Positions 19,622-28,861 of a DNA stretch of 64,000 bases are shown here, in pieces (the stretch's first letter is position 1; each line of letters begins with the position of its first letter). The notes beneath the pieces were generated by a model, which was given only the letters and a program-made list of their open reading frames with translations, was not told where the DNA came from and made no database searches. The stretch is from the NCBI RefSeq assembly GCF_026262505.1, contig NC_067203.1:3410001-3474000 (forward strand). Reading direction: 5' to 3'. Position numbers and translations under genes: made by a program. This stretch comes from Trichomonas vaginalis G3 (taxonomy: Eukaryota; Parabasalia; Trichomonadida; Trichomonadidae).

Positions 19622-21831
19622 TCAATGAACTCTATACCATGCGAATACAGTCATAAATGGTGGCATATAATCTTCACCCGAGCCTGTTGGATTTGTTGTG
19701 AAAGTATGTGAATGATTTCCTCCCGGTTCAGTTTGTCGAAAATTCTTTTTTGCTGCAATGTTATAAAATGGAGATAAAACGTCATTGCCAACTTCATAGT
19801 CTGAGTTGTATAATGGGTGATCTCTTAATGAGTGTCTATGGTCGCCAGAAAAGTTTGTAGTTCCTGTATGAGTGTGTGGTGGAAGGTTTGCTTCTTTAAT
19901 TTTCTTCGAACCACCTGTTTCCTTTGAAGAGTTTGCACAATACAAAAACCTGTCGACTATTTGTTCCCATGCAACAACACCAAACATTACTTGAGGACCT
20001 CTTGCATCCATTGATGTATAAATAGAACCTACTGGGTTCATTAAATCAAACATATGAGATATATTATAGGATTGTCTCTTTTGAACTTAAAATATAGTGC
20101 AACTATTTCAGGTTTCTTCTGGTTTGTGTCAGAATATTTTTTATAATATAATCTTATGTTTTCAGGGTAGGTAAAATCTTGACTATAATATTTATTTCTA
20201 TCATCTGTATAATAATATACTATTCTCGTTTTTTCTATTGCATTATATCTTTTATATCTATAATAATCTAAATATAATGTTAGCTTTTGTTCATCTACAT
20301 GTGGTGTTCTGTCGTCATCTCCATAGTCATAATAATATGGTGCTGGAGCTGGGTCAGGCAATGTCATATCTGCCATTTCATAAACTCTAAAATATTTCTT
20401 TTGTTCATCTCCATATAAGTTTAAGTAGCAGTTGTTGTCTAATGGAACTTTAACTTGTGTGTCATCATTCTTTTTATAGCTTACATACATTTCATTGTTA
20501 TTTTTCGGAATGAGTTTACACCGTATACCATTTTTTAAGGACTGTACAAACTGCCATCTAAAATATTTATTTTCTTTATTGACAGAAAAGTCGCCAACAA
20601 TAGTTTCAATATTTTTTGTTGTTCCTTTCAAACTTTGGTATATTTCATTAACATAAGTTTTATCCGCTTTCTTATCATATAAATCTTGAACAGTGAATTT
20701 AACATTATTTTCATCCTTCATGATATAAACATTTTTACACCTAATTTTTTTATTCGTTGTTATGTTTTCATCCGATGTTAAACCTTGTGGAAAGTTAGGA
20801 GGTTTATAATATAATGCATCCCCACCACTTCCCTCAGCCATTCCTTCAATACTTTCTATAGCAACAGTTGAGAAGAAGTTATGTGTATGTTCTTTATCCG
20901 CTTTCTTATTTAACTCATTATCCACATAAGTTTTATCCGCTTTCTTCTCTAACTCATCGTTAACATAAGTTTTATCAGCTTTAAGGTCTAAACATCCTGA
21001 AACCCATCCTGTATCAGCTTTAACTTTAAAAGTCTCCAATGTCCATTCATGATACCATTCAACCTTTTCTTTAATTTCATTATCTTTTTCATCAACATAA
21101 ACCAAATTTGCCTTCTTATTTAACTCATTATCCACATAAGTTTTATCCGCTTTCTTCTCTAACTCATCGTTAACATAAGTTTTATCAGCTTTAAGGTCTA
21201 AACATCCTGAAACCCATCCTGTATCAGCTTTAACTTTAAAAGTCTCCAATGTCCATTCATGATACCATTCAACCTTTTCTTTAATTTCATTATCTTTTTC
21301 ATCAACATAAACCAAATTTGCCTTCTTATTTAACTCATTATCCACATAAGTTTTATCCGCTTTCTTCTCTAACTCATCGTTAACATAAGTTTTATCAGCT
21401 TTAAGGTCTAAACATCCTGAAACCCATCCTGTATCAGCTTTAACTTTAAAAGTCTCCAATGTCCATTCATGATACCATTCAACCTTTTTTTTAATTTCAT
21501 TATCTTTTTCATCAACATAAACCAAATTTGCCTTCTTATTTAACTCATCGTTAACATATTCCTTATCTGCTTTCTTCATTATGTCATTTAGGAAACCTTC
21601 TATGAATTTCTCATTTAAATTAAATCTTCCAATCTTCAAAACTTTAGGAAATGCATTTAATGCGTAATATCTTTGTTCTTCTGGCGGAATTGATGTTATA
21701 TCATCCGTTATTCCTTTAATTTTTGAATTCATAAATAAAATTTCTTTTATATTTGATATCACCGCACCACCTTTGCAAACGAATTCGAAACGGTCATTTT
21801 TCAATACTATCTCCAAATCTCCATATTTCAA
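19622..21831 (-). pseudogene. Phage-type tail-fibre / receptor-binding protein region (element 1)
   Basis: A long structural protein region. The upstream part (20041-21831) has repeated KADKTYV(N/D) segments typical of trimeric fibre shafts, including three 70-residue units. The downstream part (19622-20053) is a phage collar/baseplate C-terminal domain: 'NPVGSIYTSMDARGPQVMFG', 'WEQIVDRFLY', several His pairs (PPHTHTG, NHSHTF) and 'DYMPPFMTVFAWYRV', a block common at the ends of bacteriophage fibres. In a eukaryotic virus-like element it would be a virion spike for cell attachment (inferred). The region has overlapping frames and is probably broken in about one or two places. Element 2 has a counterpart at 48524-51159. 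Confidence 0.8.
20911..21540 (-). repeat. Three 210-bp in-frame repeats inside the tail-fibre gene
   Basis: The same sequence restarts at 20911, 21121 and 21331 (period 210 bases, 70 codons) with only single-base differences. Each unit holds two KADKTYV shaft motifs and the KVEWYHEWTLETFKVKADTG stretch. It is a recent, frame-preserving length change of the shaft. Confidence 0.92.
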
Positions 21832-21968
21832 CCTTTGCGTTTGTTCTGCCGTCTTTGAATTATATGCATATGTGGCGTATGTAATGGTTGAAGGACTTGG
21901 GTGCTTTGTGCCTTAAGTTGTTGTGGTTGCTGTTGTTTAATCATTTATTACAATTTAAAAATAAATAT

Positions 21969-22679
21969 TTAATCCGTTATCTCATCAGCTATTTTTTCTA
22001 TTTGAAATTGCCATAATATTTCATTCATAAATTCTAAATCACAATCAAATAGGTCAGTTATTCTAAATTTAATATTTGATAAATCTTTTGAATGAAGAAT
22101 AAATGAATTCCCGGATAATTGAAACGGATATGATAAAGAAAATGTGTTTAAGTTGATGGATAAAATGTTTTGTATTGATGGGTAAGAGTTAGGGTCTAAT
22201 GTTTGATGTGAAAATCTCATTGGGGTATTAACTTTATCACATTTGATTAAAATGAAATTGGAACCAGTGTCAGAATACAAAACATCCCCAACATCTTTTT
22301 CAAAATTTAATATTCCCAACAATGAACGAAGATGAGGAGTACAAAATTTAATTTTCAGCGGAAATTTAATAAGGTTATTTATTTCATCAAGTTCAAAAAG
22401 TTTATCAGGTTTTGATTTAAAATTTTCTTCATACCATACGATAAATGATTCATTTAAATAACTTAAAATCGTGTTAATATCCCATTTCGCTATCACGTTA
22501 TTTATATACATATCATACGTTTTTTCATGGTCATCTTTAATAAATGATATATAATCTGAAGGGTCTAAAAGAATGGGATTAAATTTACCACTCACAGAAA
22601 CGAGAGTAACATTATAAATTCCACTAACTGTTAAATTTAATTCACAACTATTATTCGAAATAATATTAATAATTGACAT
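21969..22679 (-). CDS. Minor-capsid-type (penton-like candidate) protein (element 1)
   Basis: 236 residues, beta-rich, with an N-terminal 'LNLTVSGIYNVTLVSVSG' and a C-terminal 'NIKFRITDLFDCDLEFMNEILWQFQIE'. The C-terminal pattern (hydrophobic-F-R-h-x-D-h, turn, acidic strand) recurs in element 2 at 47422-48186 as 'DMQFRLVDFQGEPVEL...MTVEVDF'. Similar length, position near the fibre gene and strand arrangement suggest equivalents. A single-jelly-roll penton is expected in Maverick virions, which makes this a candidate. Based on weak pattern similarity only. Confidence 0.5.
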   Translation of the reverse strand: MSIINIISNNSCELNLTVSGIYNVTLVSVSGKFNPILLDPSDYISFIKDDHEKTYDMYINNVIAKWDINTILSYLNESFIVWYEENFKSKPDKLFELDEINNLIKFPLKIKFCTPHLRSLLGILNFEKDVGDVLYSDTGSNFILIKCDKVNTPMRFSHQTLDPNSYPSIQNILSINLNTFSLSYPFQLSGNSFILHSKDLSNIKFRITDLFDCDLEFMNEILWQFQIEKIADEITD

Positions 22680-22700
22680 TTTTTTATTACGATTAAAAAT

Positions 22701-23179
22701 ATGGTAAAGCGTTATTTTCCAGTGATAAATAAAACTAGAATAAGATTACCTCAAGAATTCATAAATTCAACGAATAAGAAATTCATTCATGTTATAAATT
22801 TTAGTGTTTTCAGAAAATATGAGTCGATGTCATATTCATCAACGGGTTATATTTCATTCATTCAAATTTAGTTCAATCAAACCCATATAATGACCATTTC
22901 ATAAGATTTTCAGATGGTATTAAAAATGTAATTGATAGATTAAAATATGAACAGATTGACAATATCGAATTTTTGGAATTTTGGTTTAAATATCCCGATG
23001 GAAAAAAGATTGAAGTTAAAGATAAAGCTGATACTATAACAAAAACAATTACAATGACCGATCCGGATAGTGGGGAACAAAAAGAAATAAAACAAACGAT
23101 AGAAACTGGTGAAAGGTCAATTATTATTGATTATGATTCAAAGGATTATTATTCGATAATGTTAATGCTTGAATATTAA
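22701..23179 (+). pseudogene. Remnant of a minor-capsid-type gene (element 1)
   Basis: Starts MVKRYFPVINKTRIRLPQEF and includes a later segment with 'FWFKYPDGKKIEVK' and a strand-rich end. The overall look (strand, polar turn, strand; about 150 codons) resembles the element 2 proteins at 60675-61178 and 44677-45147. It is broken (about one or two breaks). Its end overlaps the end of the opposing gene by a shared TTAA. Confidence 0.45.
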
Positions 23180-23843
23180 ATAGCCTTAACAAAGAATTTT
23201 TCAAGTGATATTTTATATTCATCAACTATTTTATTATAAATATCATTATATGTTAAATGAAGTTCAGTTGTTGTTCCGTTCTTTGATATCTTAATTGTGC
23301 TAATATCCTTTATAGGATTTATTTTTGCAACTGTTCCGCAGCATGAAACCTCATCATCTATGAAAAATTGAATCTTAACGTCTGAATCTTGAACATCACA
23401 AAGAATGGCGATAATGTGAATTAATGATTCATAAGGTAAAATAATTAAACCGGATTGGTCAATTAAATTTATTATTGAATCATAATTATTAGTTATTATA
23501 TCACGGTAAATTTCATTAATTCAGAATTAATGTCTTTTTATATGGTTCTCGATGTTTGATGAAAGAGGTGGGGGTATGTTGGATAAGTGGGAATTTCAAC
23601 AGGTTCTTTACCAGGTTCAGATAAAATGATTGGGTCTCCATTCTCATGGTTTTCTTCATTCTCCTCATTCTTCGGTAAGTCACGAGTTAATAAATTTGGT
23701 TGAGTTGCTGACCTTGTTAATTCAGGGCTAACATTAACTTTAACATTTTGAATAATTCGTGATTTATCATCATTTACGTTATAACCAACTGTAATCTCTG
23801 CTTTTGCGTTAGTGTTCTTTTGACCAGTGAAACGTCTTCTCAT
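23176..23843 (-). pseudogene. Conserved Maverick protein of unknown function, counterpart of 46545-47159 (element 1)
   Basis: The N-terminal part (23538-23843) begins MRRRFTGQKN and is disordered and polar with an acidic tail. The C-terminal part (23176 to about 23530) has 'NLIDQSGLIILPYESLIHIIA', a 'VSCCGTVAKI' stretch and 'LHLTYNDIY'. Element 2 shows 'NLISKNQIILTKEDLENVIS', 'EIECCGQTPLFMKI' and 'EFKYKFSNEY' in the same order, so the family is shared by divergent elements. The Cys-Cys-Gly motif is the best marker. The region is broken (about one break). It sits in the virion-gene block. Confidence 0.55.
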
Positions 23844-23876
23844 TTATAATCGAATAAAAAAAATATATTTAAACTT

Positions 23877-24776
23877 TTATTTTGCCGGAACTTTTGAATC
23901 TATTATTCCCTGTATTTGTTCATGAAGTTGATTTTTTGCTGTTTCATCGAAATTAATAGACCGAATATATTCATTAATTGCATTCTTATAATCAACTGAT
24001 TTCTCAAATTTTCTTTTATCTGATTCCTTAACTAAATCATAAGTTAAACCTCGTTGCTGATATAATGGTTTCTTAATTAAATCTTTGAATGCTTGAGATA
24101 AAGCACCCGATGCAATTCTTGCTACTATAATTGGTTGGAATTGCTGTTTAAGTTCATCTTTAACATTTGCGAAAACTGGATCGAATAAAGCAACTTTAAA
24201 GAATTTCTTAGCTGAAATTTCGGGTCTCATATTTGCATATTGACCATCAAACTGGTTTGAATATCGTGGTAATCCATCCGGTCCCTCTTCAATAGCATTT
24301 AATTCTTCATTGAAATAAGAATATGGATTATGACGGTATGAATTAATTGGACCATTTTCACCTTCTCCAATGTATTGTTTAACAGCTTTCCCATTTTCAT
24401 CAAATTGCATAGGATAACGTTCATTATATGCTTTACGTTTAGGATAATCGGATACAGTTAATTTATAACCATTTATGACTTTAATATTACCTTGACCATC
24501 AGTAACGAAAACTTCATTTATACCATCAGGTTTTCCATTTGGACCCGTAATGTCTGCTTCGTGTGCTTCCCAATTTGGACCATGACGTTTGGCATATGCT
24601 TGAGCTTCCGGTAATGTTAAAACATTTCTCATTTGTTTAACATCTTTTTGAAGACCAGCAACAATATGAACTAATTCATTCATTCCATCAGGAACTTTCA
24701 TAGTTCTATTATATGCACCCCTTTTGTTTGTCCCTTGTTTTAATGGAACCTGTAGAAGATTTGCTATTTCTGTCAT
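23877..24776 (-). CDS. Virion-block protein of unknown function (element 1)
   Basis: 299 residues, open throughout. Features: a basic N-terminus, '[20 protein letters not shown]' helix (about 30-50), '[20 protein letters not shown]' followed by '[13 protein letters not shown]' (about 85-125), a Tyr/Asn/Pro-rich middle, and a helical C-terminal 100 residues. A shorter element 2 protein (46118-46519) has a comparable 'IKIYVNDGSGGSNIKYAESY...NSYSNAYP' block, so the middle is the conserved part. Position next to the ATPase and major capsid suggests a structural or assembly role, inferred only. Confidence 0.55.
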   Translation of the reverse strand: MTEIANLLQVPLKQGTNKRGAYNRTMKVPDGMNELVHIVAGLQKDVKQMRNVLTLPEAQAYAKRHGPNWEAHEADITGPNGKPDGINEVFVTDGQGNIKVINGYKLTVSDYPKRKAYNERYPMQFDENGKAVKQYIGEGENGPINSYRHNPYSYFNEELNAIEEGPDGLPRYSNQFDGQYANMRPEISAKKFFKVALFDPVFANVKDELKQQFQPIIVARIASGALSQAFKDLIKKPLYQQRGLTYDLVKESDKRKFEKSVDYKNAINEYIRSINFDETAKNQLHEQIQGIIDSKVPAK

Positions 24777-24816
24777 GTTTAATTATAAATAAAAAATAAA
24801 AATTAATTATAAAAAG

Positions 24817-25645
24817 TTAATCAAATTTAACACTTCCTTTATTTAAATCAACTATTATTTTTCCATGTTCACCTAATTGCTGATATTGTGTGTAAAGTTC
24901 ATTAATGCTCATTGGTAAATTCACTTGATAAAGCATAACGTTCAACTGTTGACGACTAAACCCACTGAAAATGAAAAGTGTTGATAGATTTTGATTTAAT
25001 GTTTGTGCTTAATGCTTTGAAGTATTGAACAGCCATGAAGAATGAACACTGAATGTGTCGACATTGAGTTAATAACTGATTAAAATATGATTTCTCATTT
25101 GTTATTAGTTTTGATTTCACCGCATCATCTAGAAAAATGAGTGAATGCAAAAATTCTCTATCAAAATTTGAAATAGAAAGTGTTTCAAATAATTCATCCC
25201 GTTGTTTATCAATAATTTTATCCTCTAATCCTTGCTTCTTGATTGTATTATATAATTCTTTATACATTAAAAAGTTTTTTAAATAATCTTCTGCTTCTTC
25301 TTGTGATAAATAAATAATTGGAATTTTGATTAAATGCTTTAAAGATTCAAATGTATCATCTGAAGGTGAACCTGAACGGTTGATATAAATTAACACATGT
25401 GAATAGGGGGAAGTGTTAGCAATAATGATAATTTGTTTTAATATCGTTAATGTTTTACCTTTATTTTGTTTACCAATTGCTGCAGTGATTGAATTTAAGT
25501 AACATTCAGAATATGGAATTTTCATTAATTTTTCCTTAGATAGAGCATTTCTATTATCACTCAATGCTTCATTAATCATATCATCTACGTATGTATTATA
25601 TACTCCCGCTAATTCTTCATAAGGGGTGGATGAATTTAAATTCAT
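24817..25645 (-). pseudogene. FtsK/HerA-type genome-packaging ATPase region (element 1)
   Basis: The virion DNA-packaging ATPase of Mavericks. The main open part starts at an ATG at 25645 and shows a Walker A 'GKQNKGKT' (about residues 58-65), 'SHVLIYINRSG' after it, and a Walker B 'SLIFLDD' (about 168-174). Downstream is a 'LLTQCRHIQCSFFMAVQYF' segment, the usual post-Walker-B strand and Gln. Coding similarity reaches 24817. The region is broken (about one break). It lies beside the major capsid gene, a typical Maverick pairing, and pairs with 45237-46121 of element 2. Confidence 0.8.
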
Positions 25646-25669
25646 TTAATCAAAAATAAATTTATAATT

Positions 25670-27310
25670 TTAAACATTTCTATTCATCAATATTTCATCA
25701 TATGAACTTCTATACTGCGGTGGTGTACCTGTTGGATGATATTTCAAACCTTCATCCGGTGTCCATGTCCAATATGTAGTCCTAGTAAACCAAACCTGAG
25801 GAGGATTTGTCACCTTTGAACAGTAAGTGTCATTTTCACCCTGAATGATTGGATAAGCTTTCACTTGTACTGTAACTTGTGAGTTGAAAGTTTCTAATCC
25901 ATCAAAGAATATACCTGCTCCATCACGTTGAACTGGAATAGTGCATAAGAATGAAGTTTGGTCTTTCCATGTTCTAGCTAATGGTGCACCATCATCTGCA
26001 TTCAGTGGTCTAGTTAATGAGTCCTCGTATTCTTCCGTGCATTCATTCACTCCATCTAAATCAGAAGCTTGAAGCATACGTGTAAAGAATATGTCACCCA
26101 CTGTGGTCATCGCTTGATCGGGGAAGTTTCTGGAATCTATAGTGACCTGAAGACCTCGAAGCATTGGATTTTCTAAAACCGTTCTTTGCATTGCATTCTT
26201 CGGAAATGTTAACACAACATCTGTAACATTATGAAGAGCGTATGAGAAATCAGAGCTGATACCTTCAGGAGTGATGCAACCTCCATTTAGTGAACGAACG
26301 TCAATATGTTGAGCTGGAATCATGAATGGATCTTCCTTACTGAATAAACGTGGTATTGCTTTAACTGATTCTTCAATTAAACCATATCCTGGTGTAATGC
26401 ATTTATCCTCTAAAACTTCCATCTTCGTGCATGAAATAATAACACTTTCAACTGTTGCGTCAGCAGATGTAGCGGCTAAGCCTGTAATTAATTTGGTAGG
26501 AAGTCCGATTTGTTGGAATTTGCGATCATATTTATAAACATGATTCATAATCTTTTCATAATTTTCATCAGTTATCTTTTCATAAACGTAATTTTGTAAA
26601 TCAGCAACTCTTAACGGGTCAACCTGACAAAATACCAAAGTATCCCTGAAAACATAATATTTAAGAATGATATCGCCAAATGATTTTGGATAATCATCGA
26701 ACGCCTGAAATGCTAACAAATCATTTACCGGAATAATCATATCAAAAGTGACATCAACTTCTTCATTTGCTTTCTTGAAAACTTCTGAAGGGTCAATATA
26801 TTTACCACATACTGAGTTATCATATTTTTGAACATTATTATATAACGAATGAACAAACTTTTTAACTTTCCTTTCTGATTTTGGTTTATATGTTGCAAAT
26901 GCGAAAGATTCACGGGCGCAATCCATCTGAAGATAACCAGCGTCACCTCTTTCAGTTTCTACTTCTAATTGTTTAAAGCTTTGATTTGATGATTTGTAAC
27001 CAACGAATAAACGCATGCATTTAAAAGCGGCATCACATGTGAAAGCTTTATTTGAAACTAGAGTTACTTTAACTTTGCGTTTAATATATGTGTCACCTAA
27101 TTGGTTCACATCATGAGCTGGGTTCGTAATTCTTAAATGAGTTTGTTTATCATCAAAATATGGAGTATCAGAGTCATAGCATGAACTTTCAAGTTCTCTA
27201 TAATATCTTCTACCGTCATTCTTTGCGAATATTTCATTTATCTTTTCGAATGAATGAAACACATTTCCATTAATTGGTTTAGTGTTTGACATCAAATAGT
27301 TAGTCGTCAT
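25670..27310 (-). CDS. MCP: Major capsid protein, double-jelly-roll type (element 1)
   Basis: 546 residues, open throughout, starting MTTNYLMSNTKP. Length, position next to the packaging ATPase and beta-strand-rich composition fit the Polinton major capsid protein. Strand-like runs such as 'KRKVKVTLVSNKAF', 'NEEVDVTFDMIIPVNDLLAF' and 'FGDIILKYYVFRDTLVFCQV' surround loops. The C-terminal half has 'SQVTVQVKAYPII' and a Trp/Tyr-rich end (WFTRTTYWTWTPDEG). The sequence is not close to the element 2 capsid (61962-63536), so assignment rests on size, context and fold-like pattern. Confidence 0.72.
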   Translation of the reverse strand: MTTNYLMSNTKPINGNVFHSFEKINEIFAKNDGRRYYRELESSCYDSDTPYFDDKQTHLRITNPAHDVNQLGDTYIKRKVKVTLVSNKAFTCDAAFKCMRLFVGYKSSNQSFKQLEVETERGDAGYLQMDCARESFAFATYKPKSERKVKKFVHSLYNNVQKYDNSVCGKYIDPSEVFKKANEEVDVTFDMIIPVNDLLAFQAFDDYPKSFGDIILKYYVFRDTLVFCQVDPLRVADLQNYVYEKITDENYEKIMNHVYKYDRKFQQIGLPTKLITGLAATSADATVESVIISCTKMEVLEDKCITPGYGLIEESVKAIPRLFSKEDPFMIPAQHIDVRSLNGGCITPEGISSDFSYALHNVTDVVLTFPKNAMQRTVLENPMLRGLQVTIDSRNFPDQAMTTVGDIFFTRMLQASDLDGVNECTEEYEDSLTRPLNADDGAPLARTWKDQTSFLCTIPVQRDGAGIFFDGLETFNSQVTVQVKAYPIIQGENDTYCSKVTNPPQVWFTRTTYWTWTPDEGLKYHPTGTPPQYRSSYDEILMNRNV

Positions 27311-27381
27311 TTATTAATAAATTAAAAAATTAAAATTAAAAGATGAAAATGAATTTTTTAATTTTAATGAAATAATCAACT

Positions 27382-27597
27382 ATGGCTGCAGGTATATTTA
27401 AGAAATTGTGGGATAGAGTAAAAAGAGGAGCGAGTAAAGTTTGGGAAACATTGAAGAAGGGAGCAAATTGGATATTTAAGAATAAAGAAGCAATTAGCGA
27501 CGTTGCTGAATCAATAACGCCAAAAGCTGCCCCAATAAGAGAAGTTTTAAATAAAGGAGAAAAAGTTTATCAAAGACTACAACCGATACTAAGATAA
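27382..27597 (+). CDS. Small basic amphipathic protein, member A of a pair (element 1)
   Basis: 71 residues: MAAGIFKKLWDRVKRGASKV and a further Lys/Trp amphipathic helix, then a Pro-containing segment and a basic end. The first 12 or so residues match the convergent neighbour at 27621-27857 (MAAGFFKKLWDGIKKAAG). Such Trp/Lys amphipathic helices recall adenoviral minor proteins (pVI-like, membrane-active) or antimicrobial-type peptides; this is an analogy, not homology shown. Confidence 0.55.
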   Translation: MAAGIFKKLWDRVKRGASKVWETLKKGANWIFKNKEAISDVAESITPKAAPIREVLNKGEKVYQRLQPILR

Positions 27598-27620
27598 AAA
27601 TATATTTATTTATTTTTCCA

Positions 27621-27857
27621 CTATCTACCCCCTATTTTATTAAGTATTGATTCAGCAATTCCACCAATTGCGTTACCCGCTTGTGCTCCCATCGCCGGGT
27701 TACCTGCTTTAGTACCTAATACTCCACCTATGATTGTTCCTGCCGTTTTCGCTACTGGTGCCAAAAAGTTTGCAACAGGTTTAATAACCTTTTTATAAAC
27801 CCAACCCGCAGCTTTCTTAATTCCATCCCATAATTTTTTAAAGAATCCTGCCGCCAT
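27621..27857 (-). CDS. Small amphipathic, Gly/Ala-rich protein, member B of a pair (element 1)
   Basis: 78 residues. The N-terminal amphipathic helix MAAGFFKKLWDGIKKAAGWV is shared with 27382-27597. The rest is Gly/Ala-rich and weakly hydrophobic ('AGTIIGGVLGTKAGNPAMGAQAG'), able to insert in a membrane or pack as a virion core peptide. It converges tail-to-tail with its paralogue, 23 bases apart. A candidate membrane-lytic minor capsid protein. Confidence 0.55.
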   Translation of the reverse strand: MAAGFFKKLWDGIKKAAGWVYKKVIKPVANFLAPVAKTAGTIIGGVLGTKAGNPAMGAQAGNAIGGIAESILNKIGGR

Positions 27858-27923
27858 CTCTGATTTAATGTTAATTAAAAAATATATTTCATCACTTATA
27901 TTCTAATTTTTATTTAATGATAA

Positions 27924-28292
27924 ATGAAACCGATTTTAAAAATAAATGGAACAGAGGAGGAAGAAATAAATGAAAGTGTTAATGTTCAACAAAAAATAAA
28001 CGTTGTTAAACCAATTACTGAAATAAAGTATTTTTCATCTGTTGAAGAATTTAATGACTATTATACCAATAATAAAAAATTATTTGAAGAATTGACAACG
28101 TGTAAATTGAATAAAATGTTTAAAGTTGATGGATTCAAAATTTCAAAAATAAAAGGGGTGGTTAGTTTGAAATCTATTCCGCAATCACGAATCACCTCAT
28201 TAATGAAAATTGATGATTTAACAAAAAGAATAGAAGAGATTGAAGAAAGAATGAATCAAATAATTAATTTCATAAATTCATTTAATCATTAG
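27924..28292 (+). CDS. Small DNA- or capsid-associated protein with C-terminal coiled coil (element 1)
   Basis: 122 residues. An acidic N-terminus leads to 'FNDYYTNNKKLFEELTTCKLNKMFKVDGFKISKIKGVVSLKS' (about 45-87), which looks like a winged-helix-like unit, and then a regular heptad helix (DDLTKRIEEIEERMNQIINFI, about 97-117). It is the last gene before the right TIR on the plus strand. Its stop region overlaps the opposite-strand microgene at 28282. The function is unknown. Confidence 0.55.
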   Translation: MKPILKINGTEEEEINESVNVQQKINVVKPITEIKYFSSVEEFNDYYTNNKKLFEELTTCKLNKMFKVDGFKISKIKGVVSLKSIPQSRITSLMKIDDLTKRIEEIEERMNQIINFINSFNH

Positions 28293-28401
28293 TTTCTAAT
28301 TTCTTTTTCTCTCGTTTATGAGGTCTTTGTTTATGACTCCATTGAAGTTTAACCCATTCAGGATTTAAACAATGTTTAATTAATCGCGGAATATCTGACA
28401 T
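28282..28401 (-). CDS. 39-residue protein whose N-terminus is encoded by the right TIR
   Basis: Starts MSDIPRLIKHCLNPE, the same TIR-encoded start as 8444-8551, and then continues with a basic tail (WVKLQWSHKQRPHKREKKKL). The tail differs completely from its sister frame. It overlaps the end of 27924-28292 by 11 bases. Confidence 0.42.
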   Translation of the reverse strand: MSDIPRLIKHCLNPEWVKLQWSHKQRPHKREKKKLETND

Positions 28402-28558
28402 CATCTATATATAGCTTCTTTTGTAAAAGATAAAAAATAAATTATTTTAAAATTAATGTCAATTTTTTTAAAATGATTTATAAATAAATATATTTTAATG
28501 CATCGTCTATATATAGATGCAGCAATAAAAGTCACACAACCCGCTCTCATATACTACT
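28356..28558 (-). repeat. Right terminal inverted repeat of element 1
   Basis: 203 bases, inverse of 2389-2476 plus 8392-8489, and uninterrupted here. It therefore serves as the reference for the pre-insertion left TIR, except for about 10 bases at the insertion site that differ. Confidence 0.9.
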
Positions 28559-28564
28559 TATTCC
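28559..28564. repeat. Target-site duplication of Maverick element 1, right copy (TATTCC)
   Basis: Exact copy of 2383-2388, directly after the terminal CT of the element. Confidence 0.93.
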
Positions 28565-28850
28565 TCCTTATCTATATACCTTTTATCTTTAGCATTTCAG
28601 GTTGAATAATGATTGCCATCACGTATTCGGTTTTGTGGATGTATGATTGTCAGAAATTTAGAAGTTTTAAATTTTCATTTTGTCAAAATTTTATCATGAT
28701 CGATCTTGGATTTTTTATGATTGAGATCTAATTTGAGCTTATATCAATTTAACGGGAAACATTAATGATTGTATTTCAACAATATCTTATATTATACAGA
28801 CCAAACTTTTTCAATTCAAAATTTGCATATATTGAAGGTAAAATTACACT
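28565..28850. other. Short host intergenic region
   Basis: AT-rich flank between the Maverick and the TMEM43-like gene. Nothing recognisable apart from the initiator of the next gene. Confidence 0.5.
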
Positions 28851-28860
28851 TCATCTTTCA
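28851..28860 (+). promoter_or_regulatory. Trichomonas-type initiator TCATCTTTCA
   Basis: TCATCTTTCA ends one base before the ATG at 28862. The established Trichomonas core promoter element is an Inr TCA(+1)Y(T/A) a few bases upstream of the start, so this site supports choosing 28862 rather than the frame's earlier TTG. Confidence 0.65.
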
Positions 28861-28861
28861 A

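Larger units (their letters stand above)
2389..28558. mobile_element. Maverick/Polinton element 1, with complete ends and nested insertions
   Basis: A 26.2-kb virus-like element with both ends present: it starts AGTAGTATATGAGAGCGG, ends with the inverse, and has the TATTCC duplication on both sides. Parts: protein-primed polymerase B, retroviral-type integrase, SF3 helicase fragment, KilA-N protein, tail fibre, minor-capsid-type genes, packaging ATPase, major capsid protein and small basic/amphipathic proteins. Without the 5.9-kb and about 3.3-kb satellite structures it would be near 17 kb. The TIRs differ at about one site outside the insertion, so it is young. It is not whole as a coding unit: roughly half a dozen breaks are spread over several genes. 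Confidence 0.93.

Noticed and set aside
28769-28861. Upstream extension of the TMEM43-like protein
   Set aside because: It starts at a TTG and would place the signal-like hydrophobic segment internally; the initiator at 28851 favours 28862.
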